From: Hoplostethus atlanticus
Taxonomy: Eukaryota > Chordata > Actinopteri > Trachichthyiformes > Trachichthyidae
DNA length: 64,000 nucleotides
Direction of reading: 5' to 3'
Assembly (NCBI GenBank): GCA_034670405.1
Contig: JAXDDX010000048.1
Span: 1,984,001 to 2,048,000 of the forward strand
Below, piece by piece: positions 24,758 to 38,300 of this stretch (position 1 is the first letter of the stretch; every line of letters begins with the position of its first letter). The notes under the pieces were generated by a model that saw only the letters and a program-made list of their open reading frames with translations, was not told the origin of the DNA and made no database searches. The translations under genes and the position numbers were made by a program.

Positions 24758-27557
24758 ACTGATGCAACTTGTATGATGAACTGCTTTTTAAGGGGAAAAA
24801 GGCAGAAAATAATGTTTCTCTGAAAATAGAACTGGTTTCCTCATGATAACTACAGGTCATAGTTTACCCACCCTTTTTTATGGTGACATAAATCTTTACC
24901 ATAAAATAACAAATAAAAACTATTTCTATTCATGGAACAGAGTAAATCCACCTCTTTAAGGCTGACATAAATCTTTAGTATCAAACTGATGTAAGCTATA
25001 GGAAGAGAGGATTGTTGAAGGAGGTAAAGCATAAATTAATATTTTTCTAAATATGTAAGCAATTTTTGTTCATATTAGTGGTTGTTTTGCCTTATGATGA
25101 TCGCCTACTTAAAGTAGTTAGGCCTGCACCCATTTACTATTCACCACTAATGTTTAAAACGCCTTAAAATATGCAATCTGTCTTATGAACGGCTATGAAC
25201 GGCTACATGAACGACTTATTGGTTTTATTGTGCGAGTTGAGGCCTACATATGAGTTTTGTATATTCAGATTTTGCTTCCCACCCCCCAGCCGCATATCTG
25301 ACTGTGTATTTGAATGCTATTCCTGCAGAAGGGGCCGGCTGGCATTCCGACAGGCGGGGCTACACGTTAGAACCCTATATGCTGCATTCAAGTTATACGG
25401 GAAAGACGGATACACTTAATTCTAGAAAACACCTATCACCTCAGCTTTGAGATGGTAGACACTATTAGAAAATACTGTTCGCCTCAGCTTTCAGATATAA
25501 ATACTACTTGGAAAGGATGTTTGGAGATGGACCCTGATTTCTCCAACTTCCTGGAGTCCATCATTGAAATACCTGTTATCAAATGTAGGGAATGGCATAT
25601 TGATTCAAATAAAACACATAACTCATTTTCAGATCACAACTAAACTGATCACAACCATGGCAGGACACAATTACTTGCTGTTTTTGTCATTTGCAGTAAA
25701 GGTTACAGTGTTCGGTTTGCTGTAAAACATGAACTCAGATGTATCAGCACTAAATGCGCATGTGTTCAGTGAGAAAAAGCTGACCAGGAGCAACCACAGT
25801 CTGCAGAAAACTGTAATCATGGCGTCTTGGCGGCTTCAAACGAGTTACAACACTTTCAAGGTGCTGCTTTCAACCGTCAGGTCGTTCTTCGGGTATTTCC
25901 CATAAGACTTGAATGCAGCATTAACCTATGAAGACCTCGCTGCAAAAATATCAGTCCGCGTTGTTTACGTTCTGGCGCAATTACAGACGTATGGGGAAAC
26001 TCGTAACCATAGCAACACGCCAAAATCACTGGTTTCCTTACCGTCAACGGACTATATTTGTCGGCGGAGTGATATAAACAGTAGAATTCGACAGCGTTGC
26101 CTACTGTGTCTGTTATTGCTAAATTCAACTATTTTCACTAGCAAAATGAGCTGTCGGCGAGTGACACATACTACTATACCCGGAGCCTTCACGTGACCGC
26201 GCATAAGTAGGTAGAACGGGGATTGAGCCGTGATGAGGAAAAAAAAACAGTTAATGAAAGGGTTAAACTGGGAGGTTTACTGGACCACACATGCTGGAAG
26301 GAGCTGAGGACTGACCAAACCAGTTTAGCTCAACCATAGCTTAATTTACCTCAAGACAGGCCAAACTAATGGGCTTGACAGGATTAACGCCGCGAATACA
26401 ACTATCAGTGGTCAAAAATAATTCCTATAGAACGTTCACAGCGGGGTGTATCAGCGGCAATAATGTCACATTAAATTATTCTTAACGAATTCCAAAACAC
26501 CGAGAATTTCGTTGAAATTATTTGGATAATATTCGGATATTACTGTTTTGGTAGGCTGTGTGGCAAAATTCTGGCGTTTGTCGTATTTGATTCTGTTATA
26601 ACAATAATTATACGTCACTGGGATCAAATTTGTCGAGCTAAGGTGGCAAAGCACTGCGCACCAAAAATATTTGTCTCGTAAAAGGCAGATTTTGCACATT
26701 TGAAGCAGAGGAATAATTATTTCATTGAAATAATCCTGCCAAAGTAGGCCTAACTAAAACATATTACACACTAGTAGTGAATAACAATGAAATGACATGG
26801 CTTTTGATTTCAGAAATGTTTGGAACATGGGCAGTTTTTTAAATTTTAAATATGTTTTTAATATAATATAATACAAATAAGTGAATGATAAAGCTGGCCA
26901 TATGTAATCAATGTAACAGAATTTGATTTAAAAAAAAAAAAAAAGACAAACCTCAAATAAAACTGCATTACATGAATGGGCGTGATTTTAGGAAACAAAG
27001 CAGTATTTTCTAAGTGAGTATTAACAGAAAAAAAGAAACAAGGCACAAGTCAGTGTTTTGACAGGTTACATATTCCTGTATTTCTGTTAATAACCTGATC
27101 TGCAATTTGAGCTTTTTTGCACTCGTTTTAATGTTGCCCTATAGCCTGCAACATCTCATTCAGTTCAAGTCTTCTTCTTACAAATGAGGCTTGTTTCATA
27201 TAATTAGAAGCAAGTGACCATGTCAACTATGTGTGAACTATGCAGTTGATGTTTTAGCAGATCATCTCAGGGGATTTATTCTGAAATATGATCAAACACA
27301 CTCTTCATTCCTCATCATCTACTAATCTTCAATACCTTCTTTTTTTAGGTGTCAGATTATTAAAATCTCAGTTTCTTGCTGTTAACAATTATTGGTTATT
27401 TACAACTAAACAGTTATTAAATATCGATTATAGGAAATTATTATAGCTGTATGCTGTTAAATTGATGGATGTTTCTGTGGTTGTTTGTGAGTTGAGTGTA
27501 AAAAACAAACAAACACAATGATCCACAATGGATTCTGAAAGCAAGAACAAAATGCAT

Positions 27558-27604
<47 letters not shown>
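27558..27604. repeat. (CA)n microsatellite
   Basis: About 23 uninterrupted CA units. Confidence 0.95.
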
Positions 27605-27606
<2 letters not shown>

Positions 27607-28184
27607 GTCAGTATCAGCCATGTTTCCTGGAGGTCAGAAGGAACCAAACAAGCACACCCATCAATAGCCCATAGGAATACAACAGCACTGCTGATGTAAT
27701 ATGTAATATCAACCCCACCCACCCACCTCAGAAATCTTTAGAATGACCTTCAGCACAAAACACACACAAAAAAAGAACGTTTTCTCTGAGATGATGCAGC
27801 AGAGAAACAATTGTCACAGTTCATTCTAGCTCTGATGTGTTTTGTCCGTTTTCGGATTCTGGTCAAGGATTTGAAAATATCTTTTGCATATTGTATGAAA
27901 AATATCAAATGAAAAAAAAATGACCTGCAAGAGCGCCGCCCCGGATCAGAGTTCACAACATGTAAGCTTATAGGGAGTTAACACCTCTTTAGGCCTAAGG
28001 TAAGGTTAGCTGTTAGTCACCAGCTGTTAGTCTGTGGTGTGTATGTTTGTCACGTGGCGTGCACACACAGAAATAGCATGGTTTTGCAGATGAGTATGTA
28101 TGTGTGTGCAGAGGGTCAAGTCAGGTTGACCAGCTATTTGTTTCTAGAATAGTTCAGTTCAACCACATTTTTAGGCTGATAGAG

Positions 28185-28385
28185 ACAGCTCACCTTTTAG
28201 ACAAGAATTTCAAGTAATAATCTACAACATTTTCATCTAAATAAATGTCTGTTTCGTTGCTCTGTATCACTGATTGATATAACACTATAGTGACTCAACC
28301 TCTAGCCAGTCCATTTGCTGTTTTAAACACCCGATGTCAGGTAGGTCTTTCCTCCGGTGCACAGGAAGTGATGCGTTTTATGTTT
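28185..28385 (+). repeat. Interspersed repeat A, copy 3, abutting an inverted repeat B fragment
   Basis: Has TATCACTGATTGATATAACA, CAACCTCTAGCCAGT and CACAGGAAGTGATGCGTTTT. From about 28397 an inverted repeat B piece (GGTGGTTGTTTGCCTCATG) follows. Confidence 0.7.
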
Positions 28386-29045
28386 GAAATGAACACTTCT
28401 GAAAAAAGAATTAATTTGTATTGGTGGTTGTTTGCCTCATGCTTATCACTTGGAGGCTGTAGTTTAGCCTCTTTTTTTAATTTGCCACTACACCCCTGTA
28501 TGTGTCACGTCCTCTGCACGGCAGAGTTCATAGGTTGGAGGTTCAGAGAAATTCCAGTGTTTCGCCATAGCGGCTGCATACCTCGCTATACCCTGGGCCA
28601 AAAGGTCAGAGGTCACCCGTCACAGTGGAGGTAGAACTCTGTTCAAACAACCCTGGAATTCCAGGTTGAGAGTTGGGGACAGAGGGGAGGAGGAGGAAGG
28701 CTGGGGAAGAGAAAGAGAGGAGGGAGGGGAGGGGGGTTGTTTCCAACACTGGAACCCACCGATGAGCGGAGGAGGGCAGTTTTGATGGGGTGAGGGGTAA
28801 TGAAGGATAACACCCCCCACTTTCACCCTCCCAAAGCTTAATCAATATTCCATTGAGCAACAGAAGAAGAATAGAATAAAAATAAGAATAGAGCCAATGG
28901 TGGTTATATGTTATATAATCATGCACAACTGACAATTCACAAGACGTGTTCAGTAGAAATGTATGAATGAAAATGAAAAATCTGGATTCCAGCATCAATA
29001 GGACGTGTAACATAACAGCACTATGTAACGTGAGATTTCGCCATT

Positions 29046-29375
29046 ATGAAAAAGGTGGAGAATTATTCAAAATGGTTCAAAATAGAAAGCAAGGCTAGTG
29101 TACCGGGGAAGATGAGCAAGAAAAATGGAGACAAAAAAAAAAGCCCCAGAAAACAGTCAAATCACAGTGATGAGAAAGAGTTGGAATCCAGAACGGACGA
29201 CGACGGAGAAGAAACGGAGCAAAGTCATCGACTGCTAATCCAAAAGATAACATCTGCATCAGGGTTAGAAATTAAAAGCCCTAACCCAGAAGACAAAAAG
29301 ATATCAGGGTTAGAAATTAAAAGGCCCAACCCAGAAGACAAAAAAACAATTGAGCTGTTTGGCTCCCCCTGTTGA
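29046..29375 (+). CDS. Unrecognised 109-codon lysine/glutamate-rich open frame (doubtful)
   Basis: The frame begins MKKVENYSKWFK, is highly charged and contains a 45-bp duplication at 29259-29348 encoding SGLEIKSPNPEDKK and SGLEIKRPNPEDKK. No domain, signal peptide or membrane segment is seen, and no splice context links it to other exons. The duplicated DNA units differ by few bases and keep the frame, which is also expected of a repeat. It could be a repeat-derived or chance frame. No function is proposed. Confidence 0.15.
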   Translation: MKKVENYSKWFKIESKASVPGKMSKKNGDKKKSPRKQSNHSDEKELESRTDDDGEETEQSHRLLIQKITSASGLEIKSPNPEDKKISGLEIKRPNPEDKKTIELFGSPC

Positions 29376-30566
29376 AACCCCGTCACCCCTTACGCTGGCT
29401 TTCTTGACGCAGCGATTTATCCGAGGAAAGACCCTTTTTGTTTCGCTCTGAAATTTACCGCCCGACCTTTTTGATGATTGACAGTGCGTGGCGGTTAAAC
29501 ACAAGCTTTACGCAGGTTTTTGAGTGTCAAAGGTATATTTGTAATTGTATTTGTAGCTGCAATGGGGTTAAGAATGCTTCAGAGAGCTAATTTTATATCT
29601 ACAAATCAAACTGTTGGAGAACACATCAAATTGTAATGATCAAATAAACAGCCGACTGTATCTTTAACAGCCTCCGTTGTGTTTATAACATTTATTCCCT
29701 TGTTATTGCAGCGCTGTATCATGTCATTTTATTGTGAAAGTTCAGGGAGGCGCTGTTGAAGGCGCAGATGATGCTGGTAACCATGACGATTAGGACGGCG
29801 GCGGTGGTGGTGAGGATGCAATTATGAGGTGAGGTACATTTTTGTCATTTTTAGGACAACAAACAAATCGCTACAAATGAAAAATTTGTAATCCCTGTGC
29901 GATATTTTAGTAATAGGGACTCTTGTACAGCTAGACGATGGGTTTTGATTCGTCAGACTTTGGGTTCAAGAGTGTGATTGGTAAATGGACACATTTGAAT
30001 GGACTTTATGGACTGGGGTTCATAGTTTTTTTTCTGGGAATTACAAGAAAACGCTGGTTCTGTTTTCGATAAACTCACAAACATGACCAGTGATTTCTTT
30101 TGGTTTGTTTTAATCTAAGCTGACTTCCCTTGTGCATCTCTCTGAAGATGCTTCATAGGGGAAGCACAGGAGCCCGTTTTGTTTTTGCCTCTCCTTGTTG
30201 TTTCTCCTCGGTTTCCTTGCAGCCGAGTGTCAGAATCCAGACGGCGTTGGCAGAATGTTACAGAAAACCACGCAGTGCTGCATGCCGCGTGCATGCCGCG
30301 TGCATGGAGGAAGGTGGAGGAGGAAGAGGAAGCTGACCCGAGGCTACCGGGCACCTTGCACCGGCGTGGGAACCAACCAATATTTGGAGGGGAAAAATAA
30401 TAATCAGGAATGGAAATGTTGGAATGGTTAAGATGCTTCTTCTTTTTTTTTTCAACCATGAGAATAACTGTTGATGCCTTTATAAATAATGAGAAGATAC
30501 AGTTAAGTAGATACAGTTCCTTTTTTACAGAAAATGCATTTCATTTTATGTTTGTCAGTGATGCAA

Positions 30567-30690
30567 TAATAAATAAAAAGGAGGGTAAAATATGACCTCC
30601 AGTCGGTGATCATCATAAGACACACAGCCACCAATAGAATACAAAAATAATTTGTTAATTTATGAAAAAAAAAAAAAACATCAGTAACCT
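30567..30690 (+). repeat. Interspersed repeat B, short copy
   Basis: AATAAATAAAAAGGAGGGTA, ATGACCTCCAGTCGGTGATC, then ACACAGCCACCAATAGAATAC and an A-run. Confidence 0.65.
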
Positions 30691-30887
30691 GATGATGTGA
30701 GATTCCACATTCTCTAAACGGTAACCTCTTACAACCAGTAGTCAGTCTTCATTCTGAAGTGAAAAATAATGAAGGTGAACTGGGTATTCTGAACCTGCGA
30801 CGACTTGGACTGGTCAAGATCCTGGTACCACATGGTGACTCACTATAAATTTTGATTCTGTTCTACCTCTCTCGCTCTCCCTCTCTT

Positions 30888-30926
<39 letters not shown>

Positions 30927-31275
30927 TAGAGAATGGACTGACAGCGGGCTGACAGCCAGTCCTCCGCTTCCATCTTCAGACAGAGCATGATGAGAAAAAA
31001 TGGGTGAGTCAGCAATCACACACATGCACACACACAGACACACACACACACACACACACACATACACACTGTTCCAGCTCTGGCCCAGCCCCTTTTCTGC
31101 TCCAGAGGGTCAGCTATGTCCCCCGTCAGCCCAAACGCTCTGCCTGTCACAAACACACACACACATACACACACTGTCATTCCCTGATGCATGTTGTGTA
31201 TTTCCTTTGCGTGTGTGTTTTGTTGTGCACGCTGCAACGAAGAGGCTTGGGCAGTGTGTGATCTTCTGTGTGTGT

Positions 31276-31307
<32 letters not shown>

Positions 31308-31819
31308 CTGTCAAATTCACTCTCGTCTCCCTGCGTCTGCACTGCCACTAGAAAGCTGACCATCACCTCTCATGTTTAACCTACCGGGGGATCCATACCA
31401 TAATACTCAGATCCTGTCAACACTCGAGCTGCAGCTCTGGGTCTGGCTGCTGGCTGAGCTTCATTATGGATGGATCCGGCACATGGAGGAAAACAGGAGC
31501 ACATCGCCATGGCAACGCCACTTGCTACAGACCTTGCATGGTATGGGGAGAGAGGAGGAGTGGTGCCGACGAATGCGCACTCAGTCTGCAAGGTTCCTTT
31601 AGCACTGTGTGTGTCGAGACCCTGGACTCCCAGAAGACGTCCTGGAAGATTCAAACGGGGGGGGGTCCCTGAAGTTCAAAACATGAACCTCATAGATGCA
31701 GGAGGAACAGCAACATTTCAGCTACAAAGGCTAAAAAAGCCTCATTTTCAAGCCAAAAAAGCAAATGGATCTTTGTGCGCATTGGCTAGCTTACCCTTCG
31801 ACACTGGGAAAATGAGACG

Positions 31820-32010
31820 CTATTGTTTGCGTCAATTACAGGCCACCGTAGCTCAAGGGGATGGGAGGGGAGGGTCGGAGGGCTGGGTAGGAGGAGATAA
31901 GGTCTATTGGTGTTGTTGCAATTCCTACTGGTCCTGTAGAAAGTTCCTAGGCCGGATTTGAACCCAGGACATCTTGGAATGAGCCTTACCGAGCAACATG
32001 ATCAACAAGT
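31820..32010 (-). repeat. Possible tRNA-derived SINE fragment
   Basis: The minus strand carries CTGGGTTCAAATCCGGCCTA, a good tRNA B-box (GGTTCAAATCC), near 31960. The A-box region is unclear and the tail is not recognised. Confidence 0.3.
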
Positions 32011-32656
32011 CACCAGAAGCCCATCCATTTCCTACAGAGCTGAGCAACCAGGAAAACCAGGGCACTATCACAAACAGATGTCTGTTTGTTTTCCATTTGA
32101 TGCTACCTAATTAGCACTTGCTAGCTCGCGACGCTCCCATGCAACGTTATGGAAGGCAACACCGAAGCAGCAAACAATACATGATATGCTTGATCGAAAC
32201 TTTGCAGCTGCAGACCGCTACCTAGATGCGTTCGGAGCCTCTGGCCCCGCCCACAATTGATCAGAACAGTCACTCACAGTGTGAATGCATGGTTAGCCGG
32301 CTGAACCACCAGGACAACCCAGCATGCTTTCTGTTTCCAGAAGGTTTTTTATTCAGTATCCTATATAACCATCCGTGGCTGCCTACAGTATAAAACAGTG
32401 GCGACTTCAAGCATCTGATGTCATCCCTTCATCGTTCTTCCTCCTCCCTTAATCTTTCCCTCACCATTTTTTCCCTCCCCTCTCCTCCTGCCTTTCCCTT
32501 TTCCCTCTGTCCCTCCATCGACTGTTTCCGCCATTTGAATGCTTGAAGTCTGCCAAATGTGGAGGAGGCTCCTCTGCTAGCGGCTGGATATTAACATATA
32601 GTGTGGCCATTGTGATTGGTTGGGATCCATTGGGACTCATTGGCAGGCTGCACACA

Positions 32657-32702
<46 letters not shown>

Positions 32703-32929
32703 TACATACTGAGGGTAGGTGGGTGGCTGGTTAATGACTCACACACTCTCAGAAACACCAGATGACCGTGGTATATATCTCCCATCCCCCGTTGACTGCC
32801 ACACACACACACACACACACCAAAACACATGCATATATTAGCACTACACCTACCTTGCACTCAGCTTATCATTTTCTGCATGTGTGTTTGCATGCATGCA
32901 CGTGCACATAGACGTGTGGGTTATATATA

Positions 32930-33367
32930 TTTGGGTTAGACTGATATATAAGGTTGATTATGTGGCCTTTTTAGTTAAAATCCACTTTCTGATACGGTGC
33001 ATATGACGCAGTTTGATTGATTACATATTTATTGTACGATTGATCAATACTACACTGGTTGTCTACGGGAAAACCTTAACCTGAATTTATTCTAATGAGA
33101 CATTTTCATCGGATTCCACACTAGTATGCATTAATATATTTTTCTTAGAAGTATTATCATGGGGGTTTTGTGCCCCGTGATGGTCTAAATGCTGTTTCAG
33201 AGGCTTTTCCACCCTGGTGAGAATACAATTCTGGGAGAAAACAGTAAATGCTTGTTATTGTTTTGGATTTTTTTGGCATGAAAATGATCAGACTTAAAGA
33301 TATCGACTAGCTTCAATCCAAAACTATCTGTATCGGCCTTCAAAAACCCATATCGGTCAAACCATGA
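32930..33367 (+). mobile_element. Repeat C, full-length copy (about 435 bp, short terminal inverted repeats)
   Basis: The left end TGGGTTAGACTGATATATAAGG and right end CCCATATCGGTCAAACCA are imperfect inverted repeats. The body has GGTCTAAATGCTGTTTCAGA and AGCTTCAATCCAAAACTATC. Non-coding. Partial copies lie at 19680, 21540, 38280 and 61750. Confidence 0.6.
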
Positions 33368-34227
33368 TATATATATATAATGTCAAAAGGACACAGAATG
33401 TGGCTGCTGTCCTGCTTTCTGAGATGGTAGAGAACGGGTCAACTTACCACAGTGCTTTGCAGACCAGTCTATACATCACAACCCCAAACCAGAGCACACA
33501 CAACCCTCCCCCCCCATGCAAAACAGCCCCGGCTAGTCATATACATAGGCATACATCTGCTCCCTAGTATGAGCCTCTTTCTCTGGGGGATCTGCCGACT
33601 CAATGTGCTGCAGGGAGGGGGCTAGGATGCATTTAATTGATTACCCACTTTGAAGTATAGAGGAGGAGGAGGGGGTTGGGTGTAGCCACACACACTCCCC
33701 TCCTCAAACCATCTGCCTGGGGGTCAGCACCCCATCACCATCCCAAAAGACAAGGCTCCCCACCCCCTCCGCCTCATCAGTCAGAGATGAACCCCCCCCC
33801 CCCCCCAAACACAACACACACTCACACAGCTCCCTCCATCTTTTTCCTCTCTCACCCACCTCTTGCCCTCTGTGACCTCACCGAGCCCCGGGGGGGGCAG
33901 GGGGTTACGGCCCAGCAGCTGTGGTTTCAGCATTAGGTCAGACTGTAAATGGTGACAGCACAGGTTTTTTAGCATGACGTGGCATGTATGCATACATGCT
34001 ACCATTTGTACCGTCAACAGAATCCAGGCACTGCTCTTCCCCCTGATTTGCGAGAGATGAAGAGCGGCCCGGGGCGAAGCATGTGAAGACGGGGACTTGA
34101 AAATCAAAATGTCAGGTTGAAAATAGTTGTGAGGTCTGCAGAGATGGTTTACTCTCTGCTGTTTTCAGTGGTTCAATTGATCTCAAATGTAAGCGCAGTA
34201 ACCCATTTTTATTGATGACCTCTCTTG

Positions 34228-34240
34228 CCATCTAGTGGCC
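34228..34240 (-). promoter_or_regulatory. CTCF-like motif, minus orientation
   Basis: The reverse complement GGCCACTAGATGGC fits the CTCF core CCASYAGRKGGC. It is convergent with the candidate at 1831. Confidence 0.35.
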
Positions 34241-35039
34241 AATCTGAGCAGCAGCCTCTAAACACTCCAGTGGAGGTTTTATTATGTCAGATTCTAGTCA
34301 TGCTACTGTGTGTCAGGGACCCTCTTGTGCGATTTTGACACTTACTAAAAAAGTCCAAATACATAGATATCCCCAACAGATTGCTCATACGGTACATTTA
34401 TTTTATGATACACATGCAACTAGATAAAAAAAAACCAAACATTTGGAGTCGAAACGTGCGTTCAAATGCAGAAAATGAATGAATGAATGAAATTAGCCAT
34501 GCATCAGTTTTAGACACATCCCATCCATCCGTCCATCCATCCAGTGAGAATGTCAGGCTGCCAACAACAACAATAATAATTTCTTTACTCTGTGGTTGAG
34601 TGTATTGTAACACTCCAAAATTCAAATGTGGTATGAGTAAAACAGTTATTTGTACAAACACAAACTTGAATGACTGAAAAAATGACTATCATTACAACTG
34701 TTGGTAGACGAAGTATCGCAGTACTTTCAATCAGTTTTTTTATTCAGTTCAAAGAATAACTAGGTATACACAGAATACATACAAACAGAGGGGAAGGGAA
34801 GACAGAAAAAAATCTATGACGAAAATATAGAAAACAATTTTGACAGCTTTCTTGTCAATAGAAAACTCAATACAAGAATGTAACGTTAGTGTTCTAATTC
34901 TAGAGTGAAAAAAGAGAGGGGTTTAATTAGAACATTTACGCTTAATCATTTTTTTTAAATCCAAAAATATTTGACACCACATTTTGCTAAAACAAAGAAA
35001 AATACAAAGTAGCTAGGCCTCGTTAGCTAAAGGAGCAAC

Positions 35040-35329
35040 TTGTGACCCGGAAGTGAATTCTCTAAACTGTCATGGCCGCGTTAACGGTTCATGCTCACAA
35101 GTAAATAGGGTAGATGTTCCTCTGTACATTACATGTGAATTAGTTATTTCTGTTCCAAAGGGTTTATTATTGCTACGACTCGATTATATATTTTGAGATA
35201 GTGAGCAGCAGATTTACGTTTACGTTTAAAGTGCAAATTGTGTGGAAACAAGCTGGCTAGAGGCTAACGCTAGCTACCTAACTGACTTGGGCTTGCTAGC
35301 ACAGCTGTCACTATACTTCATTCATCAAA
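35040..35329 (+). promoter_or_regulatory. TOP3B promoter and 5' leader region
   Basis: An ETS-type CCGGAAGTG at about 35048-35056 is followed by a short CpG-bearing stretch (GGCCGCGTTAACGG). The coding start is 275 bases downstream. No TATA box is obvious, as expected for a housekeeping gene. The transcription start is not resolved. Confidence 0.45.
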
Positions 35330-38300
35330 ATGAGAACGGTTCTGATGGTAGCAGAAAAGCCTTCCTTGGCTCAGTCAATTGCGAAAATCCTCTCCAAAGG
35401 TGAGTGCGAATTTATTGCAATAAAACATTAATTTATCATGCCACAAAGTGAGTCTCAGATGATGAAATTAACACTGGCACAACTGGCATCAAACATCACT
35501 TAGCTATGTGTAAAGACTATTAAATTAAACAAGTCTATTTTGACAAGTTCATTGGGGTCATTGTATTATCATTTCTGTAAATTCAACCAATTTTGGAAGT
35601 AGATTTCTTCAAAATCTCTTCGCATACGAGGATTGTAGTCAGTATGTATGGAAAGAACGATGGAAAGAAGAATTAAATACGACCTTGCTAATCGACAAAG
35701 GTATGCACATCATTTAACATGACTTGAGACCTTTTACGAACCGTTGGGGGCTACTGATACAGTCATGCTTGAAAGTTTGTGAGCCCTACATGAGGTCAGT
35801 ATTTCATATAGAGGAATAAACTTATCTAAATCTCAGGTCTTAATGAATCCCAAATAAAGAGCATGCACAAATAAAATCAATTTGAAACAATTTAATTTTT
35901 TTATTTAACAAAATTGGTTTAACAGAAACTGCAAAAGTATGTGAACTCCTTCAGTCAGTAACTTGTGGCTCCTCCTTTATCAGTGATGACTTGGAGTAAT
36001 GGTCTCCTAGAGCCACTGATCAGTCTCTTCATCTTCCTGGAGGGATTTTCTCCCACTCTTCCTGACATAACTCAACCAACTCAGTGAGGTTTGAGGTCTC
36101 AGGTGAACAGACGCTTCAGGTCCTTACAGCATCTCAGTTGGATTTAGGTCAGGACTTTGATTTGGCCAATCCAAAACACTAAACTTCTTCTTCCTGACAC
36201 ATTCTTTGGTAGATTTGCTTGAATGCTTAGGATCACAATGCCATCAGATGCAGCAATGGAGGCTTGTAGAACTCTGGATGTTATTTTTACTATTTTAATG
36301 TTTCTTGTGTCTCTTGGTGATATTTTAGAAGGACATCCACTTCTAGTCAGAGTCTCTGTCGTGTTAAATTCTCTCCATTTGTATATTATTTGTCGCACAC
36401 TGGACTGATGGAGCCCAAGTGTTTTTGATATGACTTCACTACTGCCCTGTATTTTGATTGAAAATAGTAACGGGAGTGACAAGAGAACCTGCAATAATTT
36501 ATTTATTAGCCGTTTTGTGCATCAGATGTATAATGAATTGAAGACTGGACCCTGTGGGCTTAGAAAAGGTCTTACATTATGTTCTACAATGTATGTACCA
36601 TTGCTGATAAGCAAGGCAACATTAAATTGCCAGAAAGTTTAATGAAAATTGGCAAGACATTCTCTATATACCATACTGGAGAACGGCACATACTGGGGCT
36701 ATACTATCATCAACAAACAGCAATTTCTGTTTTTAAATTAATTGAGTTGAAGATGAATTGATGATACATTTATAAACTCTCAAGAGCTTATACATGGACA
36801 CAAGAATGATATCATTTCATTTAAAATGTCTTTAATTGCTATGGCTAGCTGTTAACAGACATGTATTGAGTGCTAACATTTTACATGTCTTTCAGAAACA
36901 AATGACACATGAATTGCTTAAGTGATTTCAGAAATTGGTATCTTTCCCTCAGTGCTCCTTCTGAACTAATATACATTCTCAACCTTGGTGGAATACATCC
37001 TAAGTAGACATTCAAGCAATCCCACTCAGCTGTTTCTGGAAGTGGCACATATACACGCTATGTTGACAGACTCAAACTCAAGAGAGTAGCTGGCTTTGGG
37101 GAAGCAACTGGGGTTTTTCTTGAGGACAGGCATCCTCAGGGTAATGGGGACGGTCTCCAGGGTGGAGGCGCTGTCCACCCCGCCGCAGGAGTGGCTGGTG
37201 TGGCAGTTGGCCTCGTGGATGATCTGAGGCACCCGGTTCAAGTCAATGTTCTCCCTGGTAGGAGATCAGGAGCAGGGATGGGTCAGAAAATTCTAGCATT
37301 CAGTCTTTCCTTCAGTGTTTTGCATGTTTGTTTTCATTAAAGTTTGATCTAGTATTATCAAATTTAATCTTACGACTCTTAGGTTAAAAATGGTGACAGA
37401 TATAAGGGAGATTCTGAGGATAAAAGTCTATTGACAAGTTACATTACATTACATTACAGTTATTTAGCAGACGCTTTTATCCAAAGCGACTTACAATAAG
37501 TGCATTCAACATAGGTAGGCAAGAAAACTACTAGTCACCAGAAATCGTAAGTGCATTTCCTTCCTAAACAAGCAACTAAGAGCATAACTAGTGTTAAGTT
37601 AAGAGTGCAATAAGTTAGCAACCTACTTTATCTTAAACAAATGAGACAAATAAGAGAATCAAATAAACAAGAGCTAAGACAAATAAGTGAACCAAATAAG
37701 CAAGAGCTAAGACAAATAAGTGTATCAAATGAACAAGAGCCAATAAACAAGAGCTCAGACACATAATTGACGACAAATAGGCAAGGCTAAGAGGAAGAGT
37801 CAGGGTAGTGTTTCCTGAAGAGGTGGGTTTTCAGCCTGCGGCGAAAGATGGGCAGCGACTCAGCTGTCCTGACATCAGTGGGGAGTTCATTCCACCACTG
37901 CGGGGCCAAGTGATATAAAGGCATGTCGAAGGCTGCATGGTGGTGGATACTCACACGTAGCTCCAGGCGGCAACGCTGCGCTCATTGATGCGGTGGGGCA
38001 GGTTGACTAGCTGGCTGTAGTAGTCCTGCAGGCTGTTGGTGCAGAAGGACTCATCCACACACTGGCTGCCCAGCGGCATGGCCAGGCACTGGTGGAGGGC
38101 CAGCAGGCACAGCAGAAAGAGGCGCAGCAGCTGAGGATGGAGAAAACCACCAGTTAAACATCCCTGAGTCGTGATGTTATTACAGCCCCGTCATGAGCAC
38201 TACAAGATTTGTTTGTGCATGTCTGACCACAGCAAATGAACAATGCTGTACAGCTGCTGTCTCCAGTCACAGTGTTGTAGGATTTGACTGATAAGGCTTT

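Larger units (their letters stand above)
24758..34999. other. Gene-poor, microsatellite- and repeat-rich stretch before TOP3B
   Basis: No recognised protein gene. It holds repeat B fragments (24780-25125, 28397-28500, 30567-30690), repeat A copy 3, repeat C (32930-33367) and CA/GT arrays at 27558-27604, 30893-30920, 31017-31068, 31266-31308, 32660-32700 and 32801-32820. Exon-like segments at 29712-29827 and from 30221 have splice-like edges but no conserved frame. Confidence 0.5.

Noticed and set aside
29712-29827. Exon-like segment with acceptor CTTGTTATTGCAG and donor ATGAG|GTGAGG
   Set aside because: The best frame hits a stop and no conserved protein or neighbouring exon was found; at most a non-coding exon.
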